Shown: positions 1-6,401, numbered from the stretch's first letter. The stretch: DNA of 17,750 bases from Deltaproteobacteria bacterium (GCA_016234955.1 JACRNN010000084.1:1-17750), one strand, 5' to 3'. Numbers and translations are program-made. The notes: a model not told the origin generated them from the letters alone.

Positions 1-432
1 GACGTGAGGGAGGGCAATTCAAGGAAGAGGCTCGAGAGGCTCAGCGAAGAGCACGGGATGTGGAACTGCGTCAGGTGCGTCCACTGCACCCAGTACTGCC
101 CGAAGTCCGTCTCTCCCCTGAAGCAGATAGAGTCGCTCCGTTCGCGCGCCATGAAAGAGGGCGTCCTCGATAACCCAGGGGCCAAACACGTGGAGGCGAT
201 GGCTGACTCGGTCAAGAGGGTCGGCAGGCTCGACGAGGCCGCGATGACGTTCAGGACGCTCGGGTTCCTGAGGTCTCTCGGCATGATCCCGTTCGGCCTC
301 AAGATGGAGAGGCACGGAAAGATGCCAAAGCCGCTCCTCTTCCCGCAGATAGAAAATATCGCGGAGGTGAGGGACATATACGAAGAGGCTGAGAGGCTTG
401 AAAAAGAGGACAAGGAAAGGAAGAAGGGTTAG
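1..432 (+). CDS. sdhB: Succinate dehydrogenase/fumarate reductase iron-sulfur subunit, C-terminal part (5' truncated by window)
   Basis: The frame is open from base 1, so the gene starts upstream; about 143 C-terminal codons are visible, ending at TAG. The visible part starts just before the last iron-sulfur motif, CVRCVHCTQYCPKSVSP, which matches the second cluster motif of SdhB/FrdB (C-x5-C-x3-CP). An extra cysteine in the middle turns the usual [3Fe-4S] pattern into a four-cysteine pattern. A charged helical tail of about 100 residues ends in Glu/Lys-rich sequence. In the family this subunit passes electrons between the flavoprotein and the quinone or thiol side at the inner membrane face. 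The HdrB-like gene follows after 3 nt, as in type-E (SdhABE) and methylmenaquinol:fumarate reductase (MfrABE) operons. The flavoprotein subunit and the [2Fe-2S] domain should lie upstream. The family is certain; the reaction direction (succinate oxidation or fumarate reduction) cannot be read from this part. Confidence 0.85.
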   Translation, partial: DVREGNSRKRLERLSEEHGMWNCVRCVHCTQYCPKSVSPLKQIESLRSRAMKEGVLDNPGAKHVEAMADSVKRVGRLDEAAMTFRTLGFLRSLGMIPFGLKMERHGKMPKPLLFPQIENIAEVRDIYEEAERLEKEDKERKKG

Positions 433-435
433 GCA

Positions 436-1308
436 GTGGCTCTTTTAAGGTACGCGTACTATCCGGGGTGCGCCTCGCAAGAGATAACCAGGGAGGCGAA
501 CGAGACGACCAGGCTCGTGGCCGCGAGGCTCGGCATAGAGCTTGTGGATATGCCTAAGGCGAACTGCTGCGGCGCGGGGCTCCTGACCGACTACGACTAC
601 CCGCTCTCACTGGCGCTCAACGCCAGGATATTCGCCGAGGCAGAGTCCCTCGGCCTCGATATCATGACCATATGCTCCACCTGCCTGATGGTGATGAACA
701 CCGCCAACAGGGACTTGAGGAACAGCCCTGATCTGCTGGAAAAGACCAACGCCATACTCGCCCGCACGGGACTGCGCTACGGCGGCAACGTGAAGATAAA
801 GCAACTCCTCTGGGTGCTCGCCGGCGATTACGGGATAGGCAACCTTAAAAAGCAGGTGGTGAAGCCGCTGAATTGGATCAAGGCCGCCCCGTTCTACGGC
901 TGTCACAGCCTGAGGCCTTCTGACGCGCTCGGTTTTGACGACCCGATGAAACCGTGGTCCCTTGAGGCCGTCATAGAGGCCCTCGGCGCCGAGTCCGTGG
1001 ACTTCAAGGGCAAGACCAGGTGCTGCGGCTTCCAGATAGACCTCGTTGACGAGGAGACGGCCGCGAAGATGACCGCGACAAGGCTCCTTGACGGCAAGGG
1101 CAAGGGCGCGAATTGTTTTGTCACCCCATGCCCGTTCTGCCATATAAACCTCGATAATTACCAGAGCCTGGCGGAAAAGGCGGCGTCAAAGAAGATATCG
1201 ATGCCGGTATTCCATCTCGCCCAGTTGGTCGGCCTCGCCCTCGGATTGAGTTCCGGGGAGATGAAGCTCTCACGCCACCTCGTATCTCCTGAGAAGATAA
1301 TAAAGTAG
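436..1308 (+). CDS. SdhE/HdrB-like CCG-domain subunit of a type-E succinate/fumarate oxidoreductase
   Basis: A 290-residue protein with two cysteine-rich CCG domains. The first has C12, C44-C45 and C80/C83 (YYPGCAS, NCCGAG, TICSTC); the second has C156, C196-C197 and C232/C235 (FYGCHS, RCCGF, TPCPFC). Such domains bind a noncubane [4Fe-4S] cluster in heterodisulfide reductase HdrB. In SdhABE/MfrABE complexes this subunit replaces the heme-containing membrane anchor as the quinone-side electron acceptor or donor. No transmembrane segment is evident, so attachment would be peripheral. It starts at GTG 436, 3 nt after the upstream stop, with a GAAGG-like site about 10 nt away, so it is translated in the same operon. 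An HdrB used with other electron carriers is possible, but direct coupling to an SdhB-type subunit favours the respiratory complex. Confidence 0.85.
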   Translation: MALLRYAYYPGCASQEITREANETTRLVAARLGIELVDMPKANCCGAGLLTDYDYPLSLALNARIFAEAESLGLDIMTICSTCLMVMNTANRDLRNSPDLLEKTNAILARTGLRYGGNVKIKQLLWVLAGDYGIGNLKKQVVKPLNWIKAAPFYGCHSLRPSDALGFDDPMKPWSLEAVIEALGAESVDFKGKTRCCGFQIDLVDEETAAKMTATRLLDGKGKGANCFVTPCPFCHINLDNYQSLAEKAASKKISMPVFHLAQLVGLALGLSSGEMKLSRHLVSPEKIIK

Positions 1309-1363
1309 GGTCCGCTCCGGAATCGGCGCGCCCAGGCGTCTTGACGCCGCCCGCTCTTGCGGC

Positions 1364-1831
1364 CTACCTCCCGTATCTCCCCGTCATCCGCGTTGTGCCG
1401 AGTACGTGCCCCTTCATGGCCCGCTCCACTTCGCTCTTTTTAGCCCCGTCAGCGAGCCCGAGCCCGGGGATATCGAGCGCGGACAAAATGAAGTTGTACC
1501 TGTGGACCCCGTGTCCCCTCGGAGGGCACGGCCCCCCGTACCCCTTGCGGCCGAAGTCGGTGTATCCCTGTTTTATACCGCCCTTGATATCCGCGCTGTT
1601 GCCCATGCCTCCGGGAAGCTTATTCAAGTCAGGCGGCACGTCGTACACCACCCAGTGGGTGAACGTGCCGGAAGGCGCGTCCGGGTCCTCGACTATGAGG
1701 ACGAAGCTCCTCGTGGCCGGGGGAGGGCCGTCCCATTGAACCTCCGGGGACAGGTTTTCGCCATCGCAGCTGAAACGTTTGGGGATGGCGTCCGAGTCCC
1801 TGAAATCGGGACTGACGATAGTGAATGGCAT
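1364..1831 (-). CDS. YbhB/YbcL family (PEBP, Raf kinase inhibitor-like) protein
   Basis: A complete 155-residue PEBP domain beginning MPFTIVSPDF, with the family signatures CDGENLSPEVQW, DPDAPSGTFTHW, GYGGPCPPRGHGVHRY and a C-terminal helix. Bacterial members are small ligand-pocket proteins, cytoplasmic or periplasmic, mostly of unknown ligand. I start it at ATG 1831 because a strong Shine-Dalgarno sequence, GGAGGTG, lies 4 nt upstream on the minus strand. The same frame stays open upstream to an ATG at 2005, whose first 17 or so codons look like a signal peptide (MPFLFLGLFTLCASYAN). The two parts are separated by about 40 codons made mostly of the intergenic repeat at 1850-1950. The gene could therefore have two starts, or be an exported protein interrupted in frame by the repeat. 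It converges with the SdhE-like gene across 55 bp. Confidence 0.85.
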   Translation of the reverse strand: MPFTIVSPDFRDSDAIPKRFSCDGENLSPEVQWDGPPPATRSFVLIVEDPDAPSGTFTHWVVYDVPPDLNKLPGGMGNSADIKGGIKQGYTDFGRKGYGGPCPPRGHGVHRYNFILSALDIPGLGLADGAKKSEVERAMKGHVLGTTRMTGRYGR

Positions 1832-1849
1832 ACGTTCACCTCCATTAAG

Positions 1850-1950
1850 ATTCCCCGCGGCAAGCCGCGGGGAATTTTCAAGTAAGGGATTTATCGTTTG
1901 TAATTCGTTCGCTCCTCCCCGCGGCAAGCCGCGGGGGATCAGCTCGCCAT
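1850..1950. repeat. Double-hairpin intergenic repeat, copy A of a three-copy family
   Basis: The 20-bp near-palindrome CCCCGCGGCAAGCCGCGGGG occurs twice, at 1853-1872 and 1917-1936. The first copy extends to 12-bp perfect arms (1850-1861 with 1864-1875). Between them lies GGAATTTTCAAGTAAGG (1871-1887), shared exactly with 9510-9526, then a 15-nt spacer and ATTCGTTCGCT. The right edge is GCTCGCCATGC. Diverged copies lie at 9492-9592 and, inverted, at 15919-16021. It has no coding capacity of its own and resembles REP/BIME-type elements. Confidence 0.7.
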
Positions 1951-2086
1951 GCCTGTTGGCGTAAGATGCGCAAAGCGTGAAAAGGCCCAAAAAAAGAAAA
2001 GGCATGACGAGTTTATTTTTAACGTTCTGAAAACCCTGGGGTTTTAAGCCAAGGGAGGGTTCATCGGGCGCGCGGTATCTCATATG

Positions 2087-2115
2087 ATTATATTCTATAT
2101 GAAAAAATCGGAAAA
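2087..2115 (-). promoter_or_regulatory. Possible sigma70 promoter for the PEBP gene
   Basis: On the minus strand a perfect -10 TATAAT (2092-2087) lies 17 bp downstream of a weak -35, TTTTCC (2115-2110). Transcription would start near 2080. That is downstream of the first in-frame ATGs (2155 and 2083) but upstream of the signal-peptide-like start at 2005, which limits any exported form to that start. The -35 is poor, so the call rests on the -10 and its position. Confidence 0.3.
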
Positions 2116-2175
2116 GCAACCCCATGAGCCGCGCCGCGTCCGGGCAACTATACACAACGTCATAAATAATTGCCG

Positions 2176-2300
2176 ATACAGAGCGTCAGAACACAGCAAA
2201 CCAAGGCGCGACGAGAGCGAGGAGTGAGGCGTATTTTTGTATACGCCGCAACGACGAGCCGAGGAGCAACGCAGGTATGCGAAGTTATGACGCTCTGTAT
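2176..2300. mobile_element. MITE-like element with 13-bp perfect terminal inverted repeats
   Basis: The ends ATACAGAGCGTCA (2176-2188) and TGACGCTCTGTAT (2288-2300) are perfect inverted repeats bounding 125 bp. Inside are two imperfect direct repeats of the form CGACGAG-nn-CGAGGAG, and a central stem GGCGTA/TACGCC around a T-rich loop. No ORF of note. It lies between the divergent PEBP and lipid-kinase genes. Size, structure and lack of coding fit a non-autonomous miniature transposable element; no transposase is present in the window. Confidence 0.7.
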
Positions 2301-2305
2301 AACCT

Positions 2306-2334
2306 TTGAAATAGTAATATTGAAATAGTAAGAT
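2306..2334 (+). promoter_or_regulatory. Possible promoter built from a 14-bp tandem repeat, upstream of the lipid-kinase gene
   Basis: TTGAAATAGTAA occurs twice with a 14-bp period (2306-2317 and 2320-2331). TTGAAA at 2306-2311 and TAAGAT at 2329-2334 are 17 bp apart, an acceptable sigma70 pair. This puts the start near 2341, just before the ribosome binding site AGGGAGG. The repeat could also be an operator pair. It sits immediately outside the MITE-like element. Confidence 0.35.
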
Positions 2335-2356
2335 ACCGCTTCAGGGAGGGTGCTTC

Positions 2357-3072
2357 TTGAAGGTCAGGTTCATAATAAACCCCGCGGCGGGCCCCTTCAG
2401 GTCCAGGAGGGCCGAGAAGGAAGGGCTACGGCCCTCGGCGTCATCCCCGGCGGGTCGGGCAACGGCTTTGCCATGTCGCTTGGCATACCCTGGGACCTCG
2501 ACCAGGCCGTAGGGCTTGTCAAGGAGGGCAGGGTCCGCGAGATAGACACGGGCGTCATCTGCGGCAGGTATTTTTTCTCAACGGCCGGGTGCGGGTTTGA
2601 CGCCCACCTGAGCAGGAAGTACAACGAGGGCGGGCTCAGCAAGAAGCTGAGGGGGCTTGTGCCCTACTTCCCGATAGCGATGGTGGAGTTCTTCAGGTAC
2701 AGGGTCGAGCCGGTCGTGATAAGGACGGGCCTCGCAACGATCAAGGCCGCTCCGTTCCTCCTTACCGCGGCCAACACCGAGAGATACGGCGGCGGGGCGA
2801 TTATCGCCCCCGGCGCGGTCCCGGACGACGGGCTCCTGGACGTCTGCATCATAAGCGACGCCGGGGTGTTGAACGCGCCGTCCATCGCGGCCAGGCTGTT
2901 CTCAGGCAAGATAGACAGGTTCAAGGGCTTTGAGCGCGTACGTACGGACACGGTAGAGATATCGGGCAGGGACTCAACCGTCCTGCACGCCGACGGCGAG
3001 CCGTTCGAGTGGACAGGGGACGTCTCTATCAGCGTCCTCCCTAAGAGCCTCGGGGTACTTGTGCCAGCTTGA
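2357..3072 (+). pseudogene. Diacylglycerol kinase/LCB5-type lipid kinase, disrupted by an internal deletion and frame change
   Basis: AGGGAGG with 7-nt spacing points to a TTG start at 2357. That frame reads MKVRFIINPAAGPFRSRR, the usual N-terminus of the family, but reaches TAG at 2510-2512. The rest of the gene is in another frame: ALGVIPGGSGNGFAMSLGIP, then a long C-terminal domain with STAGCGFDAH, NTERYGGGAIIAPGAVPDDG and HADGEPFEW, ending at TGA 3072. In intact relatives about 75-80 residues separate NPxxG from GSGN; here only about 20 codons do. Roughly 55-60 residues, including the nucleotide-binding GGDGT motif, are missing and the frame is lost. The in-frame GTG at 2350 has no spaced ribosome binding site, and a product from it would still lack GGDGT. 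Either the gene is inactivated or the assembly dropped a segment. The intact protein would phosphorylate diacylglycerol or a similar lipid at the membrane. Confidence 0.8.
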
Positions 3073-3081
3073 GCCTCGACT

Positions 3082-3227
3082 AAGGAAGCTCTGATTAATT
3101 CCTTGGTTTGTCATTGCGAGCGAAGCGAAGCAATCTCATCTTTAAGAAAATCAATAAGTTGGAGATTGCCGCGCCGCCTTCGGCGGCTCGCAATGACGAC
3201 TTAAACGATATTAATCGGAGATTCCCT
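3082..3227. mobile_element. MITE-like nested-palindrome element (GTCATTGCGAG type)
   Basis: An outer imperfect inverted repeat pairs 3082-3099 with 3210-3227 (15 of 18 bases). An inner perfect 12-bp repeat pairs 3110-3121 (GTCATTGCGAGC) with 3186-3197. Further in, GCAATCTC (3130-3137) pairs with GAGATTGC (3162-3169), and GCCGCC-TTC-GGCGGC forms a hairpin (3173-3187). The whole element can fold on itself and has no ORF. It fills most of the gap between the disrupted lipid-kinase gene and the CDF gene. From memory, similar GTCATTGCGAGCGAAGCGAA repeats are common in environmental bacterial genomes. Confidence 0.7.
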
Positions 3228-3277
3228 AACATTAATATCTTGCCCATAAACAGGTCACGTCCGTCAAGAGGTCGTAG

Positions 3278-4129
3278 ATGAACCCAGTAGCCTTCAGGGC
3301 AACCCTTATAAATATCGCCGGGAACTCCGGGCTCTTCGCGATAAAGCTCTCCGCCGGGTTGGTCTCCGGCAGCATAGCCCTTATCTCGGAGGCGCTCAAT
3401 TCCCTCAACGACATCGCCGCTTCGATAGCGACCTTCGTCTGCGTAAAGATATCGGATAAAGAGGCCGACGCGGGGCACCCCTTCGGTCACGGCAGGGCCG
3501 AGCCTATCGCCGGCCTCATCGTGGCGGTGCTCGCCGGGATACTCGGCTTCGAGATCATAAGGACCTCGGTGGAGAGGATCATCTCGGGCGCGTCCCCGCG
3601 GATAACCCCCGTCACCATGCTCGTCCCCGTCGTCACCATGGCCGTAAAATGGGCCATGGGGCGCCACTTCAATAAAGTGGGCAAAGCGGTAAGGAGCCCG
3701 GCGCTCATTGCAACCGCAAAGGACTCGTTCATGGACGTGCTCGTTGCCGCCGCCGCGCTTGCAGGCATAGCGGGGGCGTGGTACGGCTACGAGTTCTTCG
3801 ACCCGCTTGCGGGCCTGGTCGTAAGCCTGTGGATAATATATACGGGGTACAGCATAGGCATCGAGAACATCGCCTATCTCATGGGGCAAGCCCCGGACCC
3901 CATGCTGATGGATGGGATAAGGAAGGCCGCCCTTTCGGTGGCCGGGGTAAAGGCGATAAATACCGCGAGGGCGCATTACGTCGGCAATTTCATACACGTC
4001 GAGATACACGTCGAGGTCGATAAGAACCTCTCCACATTCGATTCCCACGCCATAGGCAAGGGCGTGGAGAGGGAGGTCCAATCGATAAGCACGATTGAAA
4101 AAGCCTTTGTGCATATCGACCCGGTATGA
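3278..4129 (+). CDS. Cation diffusion facilitator (CDF) family divalent metal transporter
   Basis: A 283-residue inner-membrane protein with the CDF layout: six predicted transmembrane segments in the first 200 residues, the loop motif HPFGHGRAE (67-75), and a cytoplasmic ferredoxin-like domain containing HVEIHVEVD and ending FVHIDPV. CDF proteins export divalent metals by exchange with protons. The transport-site residues are N41-x3-D45 in helix 2 (ALNSLNDI) and D149-x3-D153 in helix 5 (AKDSFMD). This all-oxygen ligand set lacks the histidine of Zn/Cd exporters and is nearer to Mn-type proteins, so Mn or Fe export is a better guess than Zn. ATG 3278 has AGAGG 6 nt upstream. Its last codon overlaps the helicase start by 4 nt (ATGA). 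The upstream region is mostly MITE. Confidence 0.9.
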   Translation: MNPVAFRATLINIAGNSGLFAIKLSAGLVSGSIALISEALNSLNDIAASIATFVCVKISDKEADAGHPFGHGRAEPIAGLIVAVLAGILGFEIIRTSVERIISGASPRITPVTMLVPVVTMAVKWAMGRHFNKVGKAVRSPALIATAKDSFMDVLVAAAALAGIAGAWYGYEFFDPLAGLVVSLWIIYTGYSIGIENIAYLMGQAPDPMLMDGIRKAALSVAGVKAINTARAHYVGNFIHVEIHVEVDKNLSTFDSHAIGKGVEREVQSISTIEKAFVHIDPV

Positions 4130-5817
4130 CGCTCCCCGGCCCCCAAGAACGCGCTGAAGAAAACCGCCAAATGACCGGACAGATATTCGAGGGGCTCGAC
4201 CCCGAACAGAGAGACGCCGTATTCTCAGGGGCGCGCTATCTTCTAATAGCGGCCCCTCCCGGAAGCGGGAAGACAAGGGTGCTTATCTGCCGTTTCATGC
4301 GCCTCGTTGAGGAGGGCGCCCCGCCCTCTGAAATACTCGCGATAACGTTCACGAACAGGGCCGCGCGGGAGATAAAAGAGAGGCTCTCGACCCACGGCAT
4401 AGGGCAGGGCCTCGCCAACATCGGCACCTTCCACTCCATCTGCCTGAAGATGCTCAAGGCCAAAGACCCCGCCTTCACCCTTTACTCAAGGGAAGACCAG
4501 AGGAGGGTATTGAAGGGGCTCGGCGTAAAGGGCGTGGAGGCGGGCGCGGACCTGATAAGCGGCATAAAGAACTCTCTGCGGAGCGACCTTACCGATGAGG
4601 AGCGCGCTCTCTACTCAAGATACACCGAGGCGCTCAAGGACGCGGGCGCGCTCGACCTCGACGACCTCATACCCGGGGCCGTGAAGGCGCTCGAGGCCGA
4701 CCCTGAGGCGTTCGGGGGCATAAGGCACGTGATGGTGGACGAATACCAGGACATCAACCCCGTACAGAGGAGGCTCCTGAAGCTCCTCTCAAGGGGCGCT
4801 TCGGTCTTTGCCATAGGGGACCCGGACCAGGCGATATATTCGTTCCGCGGCGCGAGCCTCAGGGGGTTCATCGAGTTCAGGGACGACTACTCAGGGGCCG
4901 GGACAATGGGCCTCAGGAGAAACTACCGCTCCTCATCGAGGATAGTGGAGGCGTCCAACTCCGTCATAGGGAATAACGCCGGGAGGATCGAGAAAGAGAC
5001 TCTGCCCGTCAGCCCCGGCGGCGAGATAAGGGCTATAGAATGCGCGGACGAGGCCGCCGAGGCCGCCACAGTCATAAGGGAGATAGAGTCCATGATGGGC
5101 GGGCTTGCAAGCCTCACCGCTGGAGAGCATATGGATGGGGCGCGGTTCTCCGACTTTACGGTCCTTTTCAGGACGAACCGCCAGGCCACTTCCCTCATCG
5201 AGGCGTTTGACAGGTCTTCGATACCGTACCACGTCGTGGCGCGTCCAGGGCCCGGGTTCGCGGACTTCATCCGCCGCCTAAGTACGGTGGAGCGCACCCC
5301 AGGCGTGGAGTTGAGCGTCCTTGTAAGGGCCGAGGGCGTGGCGGCCGGACTCGATGAGAACCTCTTGAATATCCTTGTCAACGCGGCCCGGCTCCATGAC
5401 AATAGACCCATCGCCGAATCCATCAAGGACTTCATCGAAGAGGCGGCGTTGACCGAGCCCGCCGACAACTGCGACATAAAGGCCGACAAGGTCAACCTGA
5501 TGACGCTCCATATGGCAAAGGGGCTTGAGTTCCGGGTGGTCTTCATCGCCGGAGTGGAAGACGGGCTGATACCGTTCAGGCTCAAGGGCGAAGAGTGCGA
5601 CGTCGAGGAGGAGAGGAGGCTCTTTTACGTCGGCATGACAAGGGCCAGGGAGAGGCTCATCCTCCTTGGCGCAAGACAAAGACGCCTCTGGGGAGAGACC
5701 AGGGACTGCGCGCCGTCACCCTTCCTCGCCGAGATACCGGGGAGGCTCGTAAAAAGGGAACGGGTCGAGAAAAAGAAGACCAAAAGAAGGGCTGAACAGA
5801 AGGGCCTGTTCGAATAG
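4126..5817 (+). CDS. UvrD/PcrA/Rep-type superfamily 1A DNA helicase, compact form
   Basis: 563 residues with all the main SF1A motifs in order: LDPEQRDAV (Q motif), APPGSGKT (Walker A, 43-50), AITFTNRAAREIKERL (Ia), VDEYQD (II, 204-209), GDPDQAIYSFRGA (III, 231-243), LRRNYRSS (IV, about 263-270), NLMTLHMAKGLEF (V) and FYVGMTRARERL (VI). It should be an ATP-driven 3'-5' DNA translocase/helicase in repair or replication restart. It is shorter than typical UvrD/PcrA (about 720 residues), mainly because the 2B region between about 370 and 455 is reduced. The C-terminus is a Lys/Arg-rich linker ending QKGLFE, which resembles a sliding-clamp-binding peptide. ATG 4126 overlaps the CDF stop; ATG 4171 (MTGQIFEGLDPEQ) is an alternative. 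Neither has a clear ribosome binding site, so coupling to the CDF gene favours 4126. Confidence 0.9.
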   Translation: MTLPGPQERAEENRQMTGQIFEGLDPEQRDAVFSGARYLLIAAPPGSGKTRVLICRFMRLVEEGAPPSEILAITFTNRAAREIKERLSTHGIGQGLANIGTFHSICLKMLKAKDPAFTLYSREDQRRVLKGLGVKGVEAGADLISGIKNSLRSDLTDEERALYSRYTEALKDAGALDLDDLIPGAVKALEADPEAFGGIRHVMVDEYQDINPVQRRLLKLLSRGASVFAIGDPDQAIYSFRGASLRGFIEFRDDYSGAGTMGLRRNYRSSSRIVEASNSVIGNNAGRIEKETLPVSPGGEIRAIECADEAAEAATVIREIESMMGGLASLTAGEHMDGARFSDFTVLFRTNRQATSLIEAFDRSSIPYHVVARPGPGFADFIRRLSTVERTPGVELSVLVRAEGVAAGLDENLLNILVNAARLHDNRPIAESIKDFIEEAALTEPADNCDIKADKVNLMTLHMAKGLEFRVVFIAGVEDGLIPFRLKGEECDVEEERRLFYVGMTRARERLILLGARQRRLWGETRDCAPSPFLAEIPGRLVKRERVEKKKTKRRAEQKGLFE

Positions 5818-5821
5818 CCCG

Positions 5822-6367
5822 TCAAATCCGTGCCAGCACCCCTTTATTAACCTCTGCGGCCTTTTCCGGGCCGTAGAGGGCCTCAACGAGCCTGAATGCG
5901 AACTCCATCGCGGTGCCCGGCCCCTGGCTCGTTATCAGGTTGCCGTCTACGACGACCCTCTCTTCGGATATCCTTTTGGCCTTGAGCTTGCGCCGCACAG
6001 ACGGGTGTGAGGTGATAACAGAATCTCCCGTTATACCGATGTCGGAGAGCACCGAAGGGGCGGCGCATATTGCCGCAACGAACCTCTTCCTTGCGTGGAG
6101 GTCTTCCACGGTCTTTCTTACCCGCGGGTCTTTTTTCAGGTTCTCCGTGCCCTCGGCCCCTCCTGGGAGCACTATCATGTCATAGTCAACCCCGGCCTTA
6201 TCCATGGATGTGTCCGCCACGACCCTTATGCGGTTCCTGCCCTCTATCGGGCCGTCTACGGTCCCCGCAAGGGTGACCTCGGCCCCGGCCCTCCGGAGGA
6301 TGTCTACCGCTGTCAGCGCCTCTATCTCCTCAAACCCAGGCGCAAGGGGTATCAGCACTCTCTTCAT
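5822..6367 (-). CDS. DJ-1/YajL/PfpI family protein
   Basis: A complete 181-residue DJ-1-type domain. E16 (PGFEEIEAL) corresponds to the conserved glutamate that modulates the reactive cysteine, C101 lies in the nucleophile elbow AAICAAPSVL, and H121 is in TSHPSV. IVLPGG and SQGPGTAMEFA are family signatures. Members act as oxidative-stress proteins, chaperones or glyoxalase/deglycase-like enzymes; which applies here cannot be told. The N-terminus MKRVLIPLAPGFEE fits the family start exactly, so ATG 6367 is secure. There is no ribosome binding site: a consensus promoter ends 6 nt before the ATG, predicting a leaderless transcript. It converges with the helicase gene with only 4 nt between stop codons. 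Confidence 0.9.
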   Translation of the reverse strand: MKRVLIPLAPGFEEIEALTAVDILRRAGAEVTLAGTVDGPIEGRNRIRVVADTSMDKAGVDYDMIVLPGGAEGTENLKKDPRVRKTVEDLHARKRFVAAICAAPSVLSDIGITGDSVITSHPSVRRKLKAKRISEERVVVDGNLITSQGPGTAMEFAFRLVEALYGPEKAAEVNKGVLARI

Positions 6368-6373
6368 GGTGTG

Positions 6374-6401
6374 ATTATATGGATTTTTCCCATTTTGTCA
6401 A
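6374..6401 (-). promoter_or_regulatory. Consensus sigma70 promoter for the DJ-1/YajL gene
   Basis: On the minus strand TTGACA (6401-6396) and TATAAT (6379-6374) are both perfect consensus hexamers with a 16-bp spacer. The -10 ends 6 nt before ATG 6367, so transcription should start at or within a base or two of the start codon. Confidence 0.8.

Noticed and set aside
607..1143. 178-residue minus-strand ORF opposite the SdhE-like gene
   Set aside because: No recognisable motifs; the plus strand carries two CCG domains.
1335..1348. Dyad GGCGTC-TT-GACGCC as bidirectional terminator between convergent genes
   Set aside because: Short stem, 2-nt centre and no T tract on either side.
1850..1936. 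The two identical hairpins as a CRISPR array
   Set aside because: Only two units, each a palindrome, with no further spaced repeats and no cas genes.
3095..4276. 393-residue minus-strand ORF opposite the CDF gene
   Set aside because: It is Arg/Gly/Tyr-rich with no family resemblance, lies antisense to a clear CDF gene and runs into the MITE; typical shadow of GC-rich coding DNA.
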